Below, piece by piece: positions 27,635 to 37,200 of a DNA stretch of 64,000 bases. The notes beneath the pieces are model-generated. The model was not told where the DNA came from, made no database searches, and was given only the letters and a program-made list of their open reading frames with translations. The DNA lies in assembly GCA_020628375.1 (NCBI GenBank), contig JAHDFD010000022.1, positions 1 through 64,000 on the forward strand, in the 5' to 3' direction. A program made the translations under genes and the position numbers. The number at the start of each line of letters is the position of its first letter. The stretch's first letter is position 1. This DNA comes from Chitinophagales bacterium (GTDB taxonomy: Bacteria; Bacteroidota; Bacteroidia; Chitinophagales; UBA2359).

Positions 27635-28408
27635 CTAAAACACACTCATATTTTCGATGAGTTTATACAGCATAATATAATCCTCAACACTTAAATGATC
27701 GGCTCGTTTATCGGCAAAACCTTCAGGAAGTTCCGACCAGTTTATATTATAAACGCTTAATGTATTACTTAATTTTTTTCTGCGATGTAAAAAAGCAGTT
27801 TTTACCAATCTTCTGAAAGCCTCATATTCAACCTCATTTTCAAATCTATGATGGCGTTTCATTTTCATCACGCCCGAAACAACCTTTGGCGGCGGATCGA
27901 AAGCATGTGCCGGAACATCAAGACAGTATTCGGTATCGAAATAAAGTTGGGTTAATACAGTCAAAACTCCATACTGCTTGGTTGAAGCTGATGCACAAAT
28001 ACGTTGAGCAACTTCTTTCTGAAACATACCCGCCATGTACGTAACCCTATCTCTGTGCTCAATGATCTTGAATAGAATTTGAGAAGAAATATTGTAGGGA
28101 TAATTCCCAATAACGGCAAATTCACCCTCAAATATGGTTGTCCAATCTAGTTTCAGAACGTCCTGATGAATGATCTTATCTTCTAATTGAGGATACTTCT
28201 TTATCAATAACTTTGGTAAACGATCATCTTTCTCAATGAGTTTCAGATTCCAGTTATGCTCCAATAAATGCTTGGTCAAAACACCCTCACCGGGACCTAT
28301 TTCTACAAGATTCGGCGAACTTTCATCAAACACTAAAAGGTTGGCAATTTGAAAACAAACATCATCGTCGCGAAGAAAATGTTGTCCTAATGATTTTTTC
28401 TTTTTCAA
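27635..28408 (-). CDS. rsmA: 16S rRNA dimethyladenosine transferase (KsgA)
   Basis: 257 residues. Methylates A1518 and A1519 of 16S rRNA late in 30S assembly. The S-adenosylmethionine motif is EIGPGEG (36-42) and the catalytic motif is NYPYNIS (102-108; Tyr in place of the usual Leu of NLPY). The C-terminal helical lobe (AFRRLVKTAFLHRRKKLSNTL) is the family's usual one. Length is typical. Neighbours are a dispersed-repeat region on each side, so it is probably a single-gene transcript. Confidence 0.97.
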   Translation of the reverse strand: MKKKKSLGQHFLRDDDVCFQIANLLVFDESSPNLVEIGPGEGVLTKHLLEHNWNLKLIEKDDRLPKLLIKKYPQLEDKIIHQDVLKLDWTTIFEGEFAVIGNYPYNISSQILFKIIEHRDRVTYMAGMFQKEVAQRICASASTKQYGVLTVLTQLYFDTEYCLDVPAHAFDPPPKVVSGVMKMKRHHRFENEVEYEAFRRLVKTAFLHRRKKLSNTLSVYNINWSELPEGFADKRADHLSVEDYIMLYKLIENMSVF

Positions 28409-28723
28409 TTATTTTCTTTCTGAATCATTTCATGTCGTGCCGAGTAAGTTTAACTTTTCAGACATGAAAATTCAAACACATCGAAGCCAGACATGATATA
28501 AATAGATACAAGGTAGTGTTTCATATTGAGTGATTTTACTTTATATAAACTTTATTTTCCAAGCTTTTTTTCAGAAAAGATATTAGACGATGGACATTAG
28601 ACTGCCTAAATGTGGTTTATAAGCTTTTGAAATATTCTAACGTCTATTGTCTAATTTCTAATGTCCTTCTAAATTTTTAAAATTACTCATAAAGTAACAC
28701 TACCAGATACAAATATACCGTTC
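28409..28723. repeat. Intergenic region with dispersed palindromes
   Basis: 315 bases upstream of rsmA. A perfect 9-bp inverted repeat (tttcatgtc at 28428-28436, gacatgaaa at 28461-28469) sits in sequence resembling the atgtcatgccga repeats common in this phylum. A second pair of similar AT-rich words (attagacgatggacattagac near 28583 and gtctattgtctaatttctaatg near 28642) forms a long imperfect hairpin; the word ctattgtctaat recurs at 34168. No gene. Confidence 0.55.
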
Positions 28724-29686
28724 TTAATAAAACTGGTATCCTTTTTCTGAAACCCTCCATTTGATATTTCTTGGTTGCTCATTGAATGTATCATAACCTT
28801 TCTCCAGATTCGCCCAAAAACTCATTGCTCTTTCAGCATTCATATCTTTTGCTTTAGGTGCGTAATAGTCCTTATAATTTTCTTTAAATCTAAATGGAAA
28901 AGAATGAATTTTCGGGTTACCATACCTTCTGTTGTTATGATGTTGAGCAAACAAATAAACTGCTGAATATAAATTATTCCTGAAAGAAATACAGCCAGCA
29001 CTCGCACAATTTCCATGAATACAGATTTCACCACCTGTAGAAGTACCATTCCCCAAATTATCGCGGGTTCTTTTTCTATCGTAAACATTAGGATAAGGCA
29101 TAAACAGCTTATAACTCGATCCAACACCTACCTGCCCTATATCATCTAAAAACTCATCATCTTCTAAATTGATCCACATCCACGAAATTTTACTATCCAA
29201 TAAAGTTCGTAATTCGTAAAAGCCTTCGGGGGTTTTATAATCGCCTTGTTGTAATTTAGGACCGGGTTCAAAATCGGCAGCACAAACTTCAAAGGTTTTG
29301 ATCAGTTTCAGTTCCTTATCATTATTACCTCCCCATATTTCAAATTCTCCTTCCAGTTTAAAGTTTCTGAAAACAACGCACTGAGGCGGATAAGACAAGC
29401 CTGCCTTTTCTGTCCAGTATTGCATCGTTTCCCCCATCATCTTTTCAATTCTAGGAACGACATAACTATTTTTCAAACGCTCGCTTCTGCTTTCAGTACT
29501 TGGTGCTACATTTTCTACAGGCAAATCGATCCAGGTAATCAATTCTGCATCGATATTTGGTTTAGGCGGTGGCAATACTTTTCTAACGGTTTCTTTTACC
29601 TTATTTTTCAAAGTAACTGTTCGGGCATTTTCACCACAACTAACAAAAATGGTTAAAAGAACTAATACAAGTAAGGTTCGGTTCAT
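28724..29686 (-). CDS. L,D-transpeptidase (YkuD-type) lipoprotein
   Basis: 320 residues from ATG 29686 (the open frame extends 129 bases further upstream without an obvious signal, so this start is preferred). Lipobox TIFVSC (Cys 17). The catalytic YkuD motif is IHGNCASAGCIS with His 224 and nucleophile Cys 232. These enzymes cross-link peptidoglycan 3-3 or attach lipoproteins. The nearby acidic loop and the conserved Tyr-Lys phrase PYPNVYDRKRT suit the family. A MazG-like gene begins 136 bases upstream on the same strand. Confidence 0.85.
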   Translation of the reverse strand: MNRTLLVLVLLTIFVSCGENARTVTLKNKVKETVRKVLPPPKPNIDAELITWIDLPVENVAPSTESRSERLKNSYVVPRIEKMMGETMQYWTEKAGLSYPPQCVVFRNFKLEGEFEIWGGNNDKELKLIKTFEVCAADFEPGPKLQQGDYKTPEGFYELRTLLDSKISWMWINLEDDEFLDDIGQVGVGSSYKLFMPYPNVYDRKRTRDNLGNGTSTGGEICIHGNCASAGCISFRNNLYSAVYLFAQHHNNRRYGNPKIHSFPFRFKENYKDYYAPKAKDMNAERAMSFWANLEKGYDTFNEQPRNIKWRVSEKGYQFY

Positions 29687-29821
29687 CAGTAATTTAAGCT
29701 TGAAAAGAATGGTACAAAAAAATTCTATAACTAACACAATTAGATTGAGCAGCGACATACAGTTTACGAAGCAAAAGCCTGACAGTATTGAGTTTAAGAA
29801 ATCAAAAAGCACCAAAAGAAT

Positions 29822-30148
29822 TTACTTCAATTTTACGTTTTCCTGATGTCTTTTATTATCTCGTTTTGTTTTTTTATCCAAATTTTTCTTTAATGCTTCT
29901 GTTAAATCTATTCCTGTTTGATTGGCTAAGCAAATCAGTACGAAAAGAACATCAGCCATTTCATCTCCAAGATCGGGTTTAGGTGCATTTTTTTTAAAAC
30001 TTTGTTCTCCATATTCTCTAGCCATTATACGAGCAAGCTCTCCCACTTCCTCCATTAAAATAGCAGTGTTTGTTAATTCATTAAAATATCTTACTCCAAT
30101 GGTATTGATCCATTCATCAACTATTTTCTGCGCTTCTGTAATTGTCAT
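29822..30148 (-). CDS. MazG-like nucleotide pyrophosphohydrolase
   Basis: 108 residues. All-alpha NTP-PPase fold: TNTAILMEEVGELARIMAREYG supplies the EExxE metal site, and DLGDEMADVLFVLICLAN supplies the ExxD site. The family cleaves nucleoside triphosphates to monophosphates, often removing damaged bases. This is the short single-domain form typical of Bacteroidota. It lies upstream of the L,D-transpeptidase on the same strand; a functional link is not evident. Confidence 0.88.
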   Translation of the reverse strand: MTITEAQKIVDEWINTIGVRYFNELTNTAILMEEVGELARIMAREYGEQSFKKNAPKPDLGDEMADVLFVLICLANQTGIDLTEALKKNLDKKTKRDNKRHQENVKLK

Positions 30149-30314
30149 AGAATTCTAGTAATAAGGTTAAATTAAAATTAAAGCTAAAGCGAATGAAGCC
30201 TTGAAAGAGGAAAAAAATAATATTTGTTCAAAATTTCCGTCTAATTATCAATGTTTACAAGTCAACCTTTTAGGTTTTTGTTCGTCAGAAAGTAAGAAAA
30301 TCATAATTAATACA

Positions 30315-30908
30315 ATGAATAAATTTTTTGGTCTTTTATTAATACTCTTTGTTTTTTCAACTTATAGCTTAACTGCACAGAAAAAAACAACTGAATCTAC
30401 TTCTGTAGAAAATGCTGAAGCTATTGAAAGTGTTAACTGGCTTAACTGGAAAGAATTAGAAACGGCTTATAATAAAGAACCTAAAAAAGTTTTTGTAGAT
30501 ATTTACACTAGTTGGTGTGGTTGGTGCAAGAAATTGGATAAAACCACCTTTAAAGATCCCGCAGCCGTTAAGTATATCAATGAAAATTTTTATGCTGTAA
30601 AATTTGATGCCGAAAAGCAGGAAGATATTACCTTTAACGGTACGACTTATAAATTCATTAAAAATGGGAAAAGAGGTTATAGTGAATTAGCTTATAATTT
30701 TATGCAGGGAAGAATGTCTTTTCCAACGATGGTTTTCTTAAACGATGACTTAAGCATATTAACTGTTATTCCTAGTTATTTAGACGCCCCAACCTGGGAC
30801 GCCGCTTTACACTATTTTGGTGATGGTGTACATTTAAAAGGTGTTCATTGGGAAACACATTTAAAAGATCATACTGAAAATAGAAATAAATCTGAAATTA
30901 GATTTTAA
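30315..30908 (+). CDS. Secreted thioredoxin-family protein, first of a pair
   Basis: 197 residues from ATG 30315 (a longer frame begins 114 bases upstream without a signal peptide). The signal peptide ends STYSLTAQ. The thioredoxin fold carries the redox pair C68-G-W-C71 (SWCGWCKKLD) and a long insertion before the cis-Pro region (SFPTMVFL). This matches the thioredoxin_7/DUF255-like type. It is followed 19 bases later by a paralogue with CGPC. Periplasmic oxidoreductase function is likely; substrate unknown. Confidence 0.88.
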   Translation: MNKFFGLLLILFVFSTYSLTAQKKTTESTSVENAEAIESVNWLNWKELETAYNKEPKKVFVDIYTSWCGWCKKLDKTTFKDPAAVKYINENFYAVKFDAEKQEDITFNGTTYKFIKNGKRGYSELAYNFMQGRMSFPTMVFLNDDLSILTVIPSYLDAPTWDAALHYFGDGVHLKGVHWETHLKDHTENRNKSEIRF

Positions 30909-30927
30909 TAGATTAAAATAAATATAA

Positions 30928-31494
30928 ATGAAACATTTCTTACCCTTGTTTTTCCTGATCTGCTCTATTAGCTTATTTGCCAATAATGGTGATAAAGATC
31001 CAGTTAAAAAAGACAATAAAAAGAATGAAATAAAATGGATGACTTTCGAAGAGGCTTGGGAAGCTTCTAAAAAAGAGCCAAAAAAAATATTGGTAGATAT
31101 TTATACCGATTGGTGTGGTCCGTGTAAAATGATGAATAAAAACACTTTCGGGAATGAAGATATTGCCAAGTATATTAATCGCAACTACTATCCGGTAAAA
31201 CTGAATGCTGAAATGCAGGACACGGTAAAAATCGAAGGTGAAGTGTACACCTTTGTTCCTTACGGAAGAAGAGGTATGCACATGTTGGCAGGCGCATTAA
31301 TGCAGGATTCTAAAGGTTATCCAACCATTACGATCATTAATGAAGAACGACAAATCGTTCAGGCAATTCCAGGCTATCAGAATATTATCAACATGGATAA
31401 GATCTTACATTACTTTGCTGAAGATCATTACAAAACAACTGCTTATAACATATTCGAGAAATCATTTATTTCGAGGTTAGTCCCAAAGAACTGA
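30928..31494 (+). CDS. Secreted thioredoxin-family protein, second of a pair
   Basis: 188 residues with a signal peptide ending SLFA. The redox pair is C63-G-P-C66 (DWCGPCKMM), and the cis-Pro loop is GYPTITII. The two neighbours share the phrase KEPKKxxVDIYTxWCGxC and the same spacing, so this is a tandem duplication whose active sites have diverged (CGWC and CGPC). A tiny cysteine-rich gene follows after 6 bases, so at least three genes probably share one transcript. Confidence 0.9.
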   Translation: MKHFLPLFFLICSISLFANNGDKDPVKKDNKKNEIKWMTFEEAWEASKKEPKKILVDIYTDWCGPCKMMNKNTFGNEDIAKYINRNYYPVKLNAEMQDTVKIEGEVYTFVPYGRRGMHMLAGALMQDSKGYPTITIINEERQIVQAIPGYQNIINMDKILHYFAEDHYKTTAYNIFEKSFISRLVPKN

Positions 31495-31500
31495 TTTCTG

Positions 31501-31791
31501 ATGAACGTTATTAAGGAAAATGGCTTTTCAAACCCTGAATCGGAAGCTTTATACAAAAATGATTGGCTTGGAGATGTTATTCTGAAATATTTATATGAAG
31601 AAGGCAGGCAATGTGGTGGCTGTACTTTCTTTGCTCCATTAAATTCTGATTGGGGAATTTGTTGCCATAAAAAATCGAAACACTTCAAAGAAACTATTTT
31701 TGAGCATTTTACCTGTAAACTTCAGATAGAAGAAGGTTGGAGTGCTCATTCTTTTACTGAAAGTGTAGATAGACATATTAAAGATCAATAG
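31501..31791 (+). CDS. Small cysteine-rich protein
   Basis: 96 residues. It has five cysteines (RQCGGCTFFAPL, then GICCHKK, then EHFTCKL) in an arrangement able to bind a metal or iron-sulfur cluster. There is no signal peptide, so it is probably cytoplasmic. I do not recognise the family. It lies 6 bases after the second thioredoxin gene, which suggests a shared transcript and possibly a redox or metal role. Confidence 0.65.
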   Translation: MNVIKENGFSNPESEALYKNDWLGDVILKYLYEEGRQCGGCTFFAPLNSDWGICCHKKSKHFKETIFEHFTCKLQIEEGWSAHSFTESVDRHIKDQ

Positions 31792-31806
31792 CCATTTATT
31801 ACTAAT

Positions 31807-32097
31807 ATGGAAAATAATATTTGTGTAATCTGTGGTCGGGAATTAGGCAATGAAAATACGATTTCCAAACACCATTTGATTCCTAAATCTAAAGGTGGAA
31901 AAAATACGCCTACTATACTCATACATAATATCTGCCATCAAAAAATCCACAGTGTATTTTCAGAAAATGAACTTCGGGATGAATATAATACTGTAGAAAA
32001 ACTGATAACTCACGAAGAAATGGTTAAGTTTATTAAATGGGTTTCTAAAAAAGATATTAACTTTTACGACCGAAATAAAAAAATGAAAAGAAAATAG
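31807..32097 (+). CDS. HNH-type nuclease domain protein
   Basis: 96 residues. Two CxxC-type pairs and an HNH motif: ICVICGRELG, KHHLIPKSKGG, then HNICHQKIHSVFS. This is a small metal-dependent nuclease module; fuller enzymes use it for restriction or intron homing. Here it is alone, with a basic tail, 15 bases after the cysteine-rich gene. Nothing indicates a restriction partner. Activity is inferred from motifs only. Confidence 0.8.
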   Translation: MENNICVICGRELGNENTISKHHLIPKSKGGKNTPTILIHNICHQKIHSVFSENELRDEYNTVEKLITHEEMVKFIKWVSKKDINFYDRNKKMKRK

Positions 32098-32105
32098 ATC
32101 AGCGT

Positions 32106-32336
32106 ATGTGGAAAGAAGAAAATAATGCCCTTATCAGAACTTATGAATTTAAAGATTTCAATGAATGCTGGGGTTTCATGTGTCGGGCGGCTTTAATCAT
32201 AGAACAACACAATCATCATCCCGAATGGTCGAATGTTTATAATAAACTAAGTGTAAAACTCACCACTCACGATGCAGGCAATACTGTTACACAAAAAGAC
32301 TATGATTTAGCTAAAGCGCTAGATGAATTACTATAA
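32106..32336 (+). CDS. Pterin-4a-carbinolamine dehydratase (DCoH/PCD)
   Basis: 76 residues, a short but complete form. The family signature is visible: EQHNHHPEWSNVYNKL followed by KLTTHDAGNTVTQKDY. The reaction recycles 4a-hydroxytetrahydrobiopterin after aromatic amino acid hydroxylases. No hydroxylase gene is in this window. It starts 8 bases after the HNH gene and is followed 21 bases later by kdsB. Confidence 0.88.
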   Translation: MWKEENNALIRTYEFKDFNECWGFMCRAALIIEQHNHHPEWSNVYNKLSVKLTTHDAGNTVTQKDYDLAKALDELL

Positions 32337-32357
32337 TTTGATGTTGGTTATTATCTG

Positions 32358-33089
32358 ATGAATACTAAGATCATAGGTATCATACCTGCGCGCTATGCTT
32401 CGCAACGTTTTCCGGGCAAGCCACTCATTGACCTCAAGGGAAAGAGTATGGTTCAAAGAGTTTACGAGCAAGCTGTTCAGTGTGAGGCACTCGATAAGGT
32501 TGTAATTGCAACCGACGATATTCGTATTTACGAACATTGCGAAACGAAAAACTTAAATGTTGTGATGACTGGTATTTACCACCAGAGTGGTACCGACCGT
32601 TGCGCCGAAGCACTGGGAAAAGTTAACGATCAATTCGATATAATTGTAAATATACAAGGCGATGAACCATTGATCGAACCTCAACAAATTACCGAAGTAA
32701 TATCCTTATTTGATAATGATAGCGTTAAGATTGGTAGTTTAGTCAGAAGAATTAAAGAAAAGGAACAGATTCAGAATCCCAATGTGGTGAAAGCAACTTT
32801 CGACAAGTATGGAAAAGCACTTTATTTCAGTCGAAGCCCGATTCCGTTTAACAGAAATGAAAATGAAAACTATTTTGCTTTTCAACATCTGGGCATTTAT
32901 GCCTTTCGTGTAAACACATTAAAAAATTTGGTACAATTACCCGTTTCCCGATTGGAGAATATTGAAAAATTAGAACAATTACGTTGGTTAGAGAATGGCT
33001 ATTCTTTATACTTGAAAGAAACGAATTATGTCACTTATGCCATTGATACTCCTGAAGATGTAGATAACATTATTAATTTACTATTTTAA
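32358..33089 (+). CDS. kdsB: 3-deoxy-manno-octulosonate (KDO) cytidylyltransferase
   Basis: 243 residues. Activates KDO as CMP-KDO for lipopolysaccharide core synthesis. Nucleotidyltransferase motifs: IIPARYASQRFPGKPL at the N-terminus, GTDRCAEA and NIQGDEPLI (catalytic Asp), then YFSRSPIPFNR and HLGIYAFR. Length and motif order are standard. Start codon context and close spacing tie it to the dehydratase gene upstream. Confidence 0.96.
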   Translation: MNTKIIGIIPARYASQRFPGKPLIDLKGKSMVQRVYEQAVQCEALDKVVIATDDIRIYEHCETKNLNVVMTGIYHQSGTDRCAEALGKVNDQFDIIVNIQGDEPLIEPQQITEVISLFDNDSVKIGSLVRRIKEKEQIQNPNVVKATFDKYGKALYFSRSPIPFNRNENENYFAFQHLGIYAFRVNTLKNLVQLPVSRLENIEKLEQLRWLENGYSLYLKETNYVTYAIDTPEDVDNIINLLF

Positions 33090-33166
33090 CATGAACTAAG
33101 GATTGTCTATCTTAACAAAGGTTTGACAATCAATATGTTAAATCGATTTTTTTTCGAGGAGTTTAG

Positions 33167-33252
33167 GTCATTCCGAACAAAGTGAGGAATCTTTTTTTGA
33201 GTTTGGGGTAAAAGATGCTTCCTTCACGGTTCGCCGCTGCGGTCAGCATGAC
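33167..33252. repeat. REP-like dispersed palindrome
   Basis: gtcattccgaacaaagtgagg (opening) and gcatgac (closing, 33246-33252), with agatgcttccttcacgg in between; a form common between genes of Bacteroidota. It separates convergent kdsB and the DUF4199 gene. Confidence 0.6.
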
Positions 33253-33287
33253 AAGGTTATTGAGCTATTAGAAACCCTTAGCTCACG

Positions 33288-33839
33288 TTAGTTTAGTGCA
33301 TCACTATAATCTACAGGTCGATCTTTTTTGGTAAAAGCGGCAACAATGAGTGCAATCACTAAACCGATGAATAAAGCAAATATATAGCCCATAACCATCT
33401 GTCCTATTGTTTGGCTTCCTTGTCTTTCGATTTCTTCTATGGCTCCTTCGATCACATCTTCTTCAGCACCAAAAGTTTCTAACATAGAAACGGCTGCATC
33501 AATCGCTACTTTCTGTTGTAATTCTATCAAGCTAGGATCAATAACATTGATTAAAACGTAGCTACCGATCATTGCAATTAGGGTGCTTACTGCATAAGTA
33601 AAAAAACCACAAGCTATTGCCTGACCGAATAAAGCACCTCCATTATTATCACGTCGGAATTCGAGCACCGACAGAACCATTACAACAATTGTAATGACAA
33701 AGCCAATTGCATTCACATACCATGCAGAAAACATCAATTCGGGATCGATCGCATACATGGCGAACATAATAATTAATGAGATGGTTGCCAGAATCAAACC
33801 ATATTTAAGACCATAAGGAAAAGTACTCGGTGAATCCAT
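33288..33839 (-). CDS. DUF4199 family membrane protein
   Basis: 183 residues with four hydrophobic segments (GLILATISLIIMFAMYAI, FVITIVVMVLSVLEF, ACGFFTYAVSTLIAMIGSYV, MGYIFALFIGLVIALIVAAF). The layout (YGLKYGLILATISL, then FRRDNNGGALFGQAIACGFF) matches DUF4199, a Bacteroidota family of unknown function. It lies alone between nrdA and kdsB. Confidence 0.8.
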   Translation of the reverse strand: MDSPSTFPYGLKYGLILATISLIIMFAMYAIDPELMFSAWYVNAIGFVITIVVMVLSVLEFRRDNNGGALFGQAIACGFFTYAVSTLIAMIGSYVLINVIDPSLIELQQKVAIDAAVSMLETFGAEEDVIEGAIEEIERQGSQTIGQMVMGYIFALFIGLVIALIVAAFTKKDRPVDYSDALN

Positions 33840-33901
33840 ATATTAAAGATATACTTTTTTATTGGAAATGAAAATTTTGTTCACTTTGAATTAAAATAAA
33901 C

Positions 33902-33936
33902 AACCCGTCTTGTCAGCACTGACAGGACGGGTTTTC
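33902..33936. terminator. Strong hairpin, possible bidirectional terminator
   Basis: aacccgtc and tgtcag pair with ctgaca and gacgggtt (33902-33933), a nearly perfect 14-bp stem with a single mismatch. It is followed on the plus strand by tttc and on the minus strand by gtttatttta. It stands about 320 bases after the nrdA stop, so it may end read-through from nrdA. Confidence 0.6.
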
Positions 33937-34092
33937 ATTTATCAACTCTTATTACGCATAATAATATTAGTTATATAGAGTTGTTTCCTAATCGATTCAA
34001 GAAATTAGATTTTAGACCTTTAGACAGTTAAATCTATAAAAGAGGTTATTATATTCTTATTATCTAACATCTATTTGTAATGGACAACAAAC

Positions 34093-34150
34093 TTGTGGAT
34101 ACTTTAAAGAAATTCAGTTGGTCAAGAGACCAACAATTTAATGTCCACAA
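34093..34150. repeat. Two-tier palindrome with GGTC/GACC core
   Basis: Outer arms ttgtgga (34093-34099) and tccacaa (34144-34150) enclose a perfect inner stem gttggtc-aaga-gaccaac (34117-34134) followed by aattta. The core is a variant of the GGTC/GACC element found at 21.0, 23.9, 26.1 and 41.9 kb. Confidence 0.6.
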
Positions 34151-34252
34151 ATTGCTTACCCACTACATCTATTGTCTAATATCTTAATTACTTCTTCATA
34201 ATCTATCAACTTTACGTAACATTGTTAATCAACAAAAACATTACTTCTTAAA

Positions 34253-37200
34253 TCAAGCACTACAACTCTCACAATCAGGATCATCTAAAGAGCAAGCCTT
34301 TATTTTGGCAATATCATCCTGAGAGAACATATCCATTTGTGTTTTCATCTCCACCTTTTCTTCTATGGGCGTAACTGGTCCAGAATTGTTAAAAATACTT
34401 GGTTGCGCATATTCTTGTTTTGGTTCTAATGCTATACCATTTTCATTAGCTACCGGTGTTACTGCCAGAGGTTTTTCATTTATATGTTGTTCCTGTTGTT
34501 TATTATTCAAACTGGCAATTTCAGTATTGCGCTGTTTCTTCATAAATTCAGCATCAACTGTAAACTTAATTGGCTCCGAAGCTGGGCGTGTACGTAAATA
34601 ATACATTCCTGTTTTCAAGCCTTTTTGCCATGCGTAGAAGTGCATAGAACTCAACTTGGCAAAGTTGGCACTTTCAAGATGTACATTCATACTCTGACTC
34701 TGGCAAATAAATGCACCTCTGTCGGCAGCCATATCTATAATGGCTTTTTGCTTTATTTCCCAGGTAGTTTTATACAAGTCTTTAATCGTTTGTGGAAGTC
34801 CGTCAATATGCTGAATCGAACCATTATTTGCAATCAGATTCGTTCTAACTTCTTCATTCCACATATTCAGCTTTATCAAATCTTTTAGTAAGTGATTATT
34901 CACAACAATGAACTCACCTGATAAAGTTCTTCTTGTATAAATATTAGAAGTATAAGGCTCAAAACATTCATTATTCCCTAAAATCTGAGAAGTAGAAGCC
35001 GTTGGCATTGGTGCTAATAACAAGCTATTGCGAATACCATGTTCTTTTATTTCAGCTTTTAAACTATCCCAGTCCCAGCGATCTGAAGGCGTAACGCCCC
35101 ACATATCGAACTGAAGTATGCCTTCGCTAGCCGGCGAGCCTTCAAAGGTTTCGTAAGTTCCTTCTTCTTTTGCCAATTCTACCGATGCAGTAAGCGCACC
35201 ATAATAGATCGTTTCAAAAATATCCTGATTCAATTTACGCGCTTCAGCACTATCAAAAGCAAAGCGCATCAGAATGAAAGCATCGGCTAAACCTTGTACG
35301 CCAATACCAATCGGGCGGTGGCGCATATTAGAATTACGTGCTTCCTTAATAGGATAATAATTGACATCTATGATCTTATTAAGATTACGGGTCACACGCT
35401 TAGCAATTTTGAATAACTGATCGAATTGAAATTCCCCATTCTCGACAAATTTGGGCAAAGCGATCGAAGCCAAATTACAAACAGCTACTTCATCTTTTGA
35501 GGTATATTCCAATATTTCAGTACATAAATTACTAGAGCGTATTGTTCCCAGATTTTTTTGATTCGATTTTTGATTTGCGGCATCTTTATAAAGCATATAA
35601 GGTGTTCCGGTCTCTATTTGAGATTCGAGAATAGCAAACCAAAGTTCTTGTGCTTTAATGGTTTCACGAGCCTTTCCTTCCCTTTCATATTTTGTATAAA
35701 GCTCATTGAACTCAGTACCGTAAGCATCATATAGTCCAGGGCATTCGTTCGGACAGAACATAGACCACTGACCATCGGATTTTACGCGTTCCATGAAAAG
35801 ATCTGGAATCCACATTGCATAGAATAAATCCCTTGCGCGCATTTCCTCCTTTCCATGATTCTTCTTCAAGTCTAAAAATTCACGAACATCGGAATGCCAG
35901 GGTTCTAAGTAAATAGCGAAAGCACCTTTACGCTTGCCACCGCCGTTATGAGCAGTACCAACATGTGTTACATAATTATGTTGTGGTTCAACTTCAAAGT
36001 CAACTACAATACCATCATAATCAATCACTTCATTACAGTTTACTCTGGCGTAACAACAGTTATTATGAGTAAAATAATTTACATATTTACCTGCAGTTAA
36101 ATCAAATAAGTTGGTGATGTCACTAACTTTTGGAATGCGTAAGCACCATGATACTTTTTGTGTGGTTATGTTTTTATAGGAAGAAACATTCCCTACTCTA
36201 TCTCTTTTGTATCCTGAGGTCAAAATACCAAATCTCATCAATATAAATCGAACCGACTCGATTACATTTCGGGAAGTCATTTCCAAAGAAATTTCATAGT
36301 TTTCTCGGTTAGAAATACAACCATCTGCTTCTATCAAACCTTTTATTATTTGTAAAGATTTTTCTTTCGGAAGATGCAACATAGACGGGTGAAATTGTTT
36401 TTCACTATTAGCATCATAAAGCATATTTCTATTGAATTTGAAGCCTAAGTGTGCTGACCAAGTAAAACGTATTTTCTTACCTTCTTCCGAAATCGTATAA
36501 TGAATGCCGCTTTCATATAAATACCTTCGAACAAAGTTAGTATCATCGGTTGCTTTATTCATGGTAATGTGTGCAGCCTTACCATTTTTAGCCACATGAC
36601 CATCACCTAACATCATTCCGTAGAAACGACAATCATCTAAGTTGTATTCATAAATATCTGCTTCGTAATTAGAATAAGGAAAGGCGATTAAATCATCTTC
36701 CGTCAAATTCTTAGCCTCTACCCATTCGGGTTCGATAAGACCTTTTTCCAGACGATTGCGAATTATGTTAAAATTAATCGTCTTTTTCTGATTCCTCAAG
36801 ACTAAGAAAATATGTTCAGGAGTAACTTCTATAGGCTCTATACTTTGCTTCACACCTATTTGGTGCATTTTCCCTTTATATGCTTGGTGCATAACTCTTG
36901 AAACTCTATTAAATTCATTAGAGTCTGTTAAAAGTTCTTCACCTAGTGAAATCTGATCTATCTGTTTTATCCCATTTTTAGTATAAACGATTGTATCTGG
37001 GTGAAAACACTGATCAACGTAGCGTGCAGTATCATTAAATACACGCAACATTGGTACAAGTCCGTTAGAATAACCGCCTGTTCCTTTTATATAGCTTCCT
37101 TTTGAACGAATATTATGAACACTTAAACCAATACCTCCGGCAGACTGTGAAATTTTTGCACATTGCGTAAGGGTATTAAAGATTCCTTCGATAGAATCTT

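Larger units (their letters stand above)
33840..34252. other. Intergenic region with terminator and palindromes
   Basis: 413 bases downstream of nrdA. It holds the hairpin at 33902-33933 and a two-tier palindrome at 34093-34150, both listed separately. The rest is AT-rich, with a gtctaatatct word that also occurs near 28650. No gene. Confidence 0.5.

Noticed and set aside
33167-33252. Transposon end
   Set aside because: It looks like a terminal repeat, but the same type of sequence is a short dispersed palindrome in this phylum, and no transposase is adjacent.
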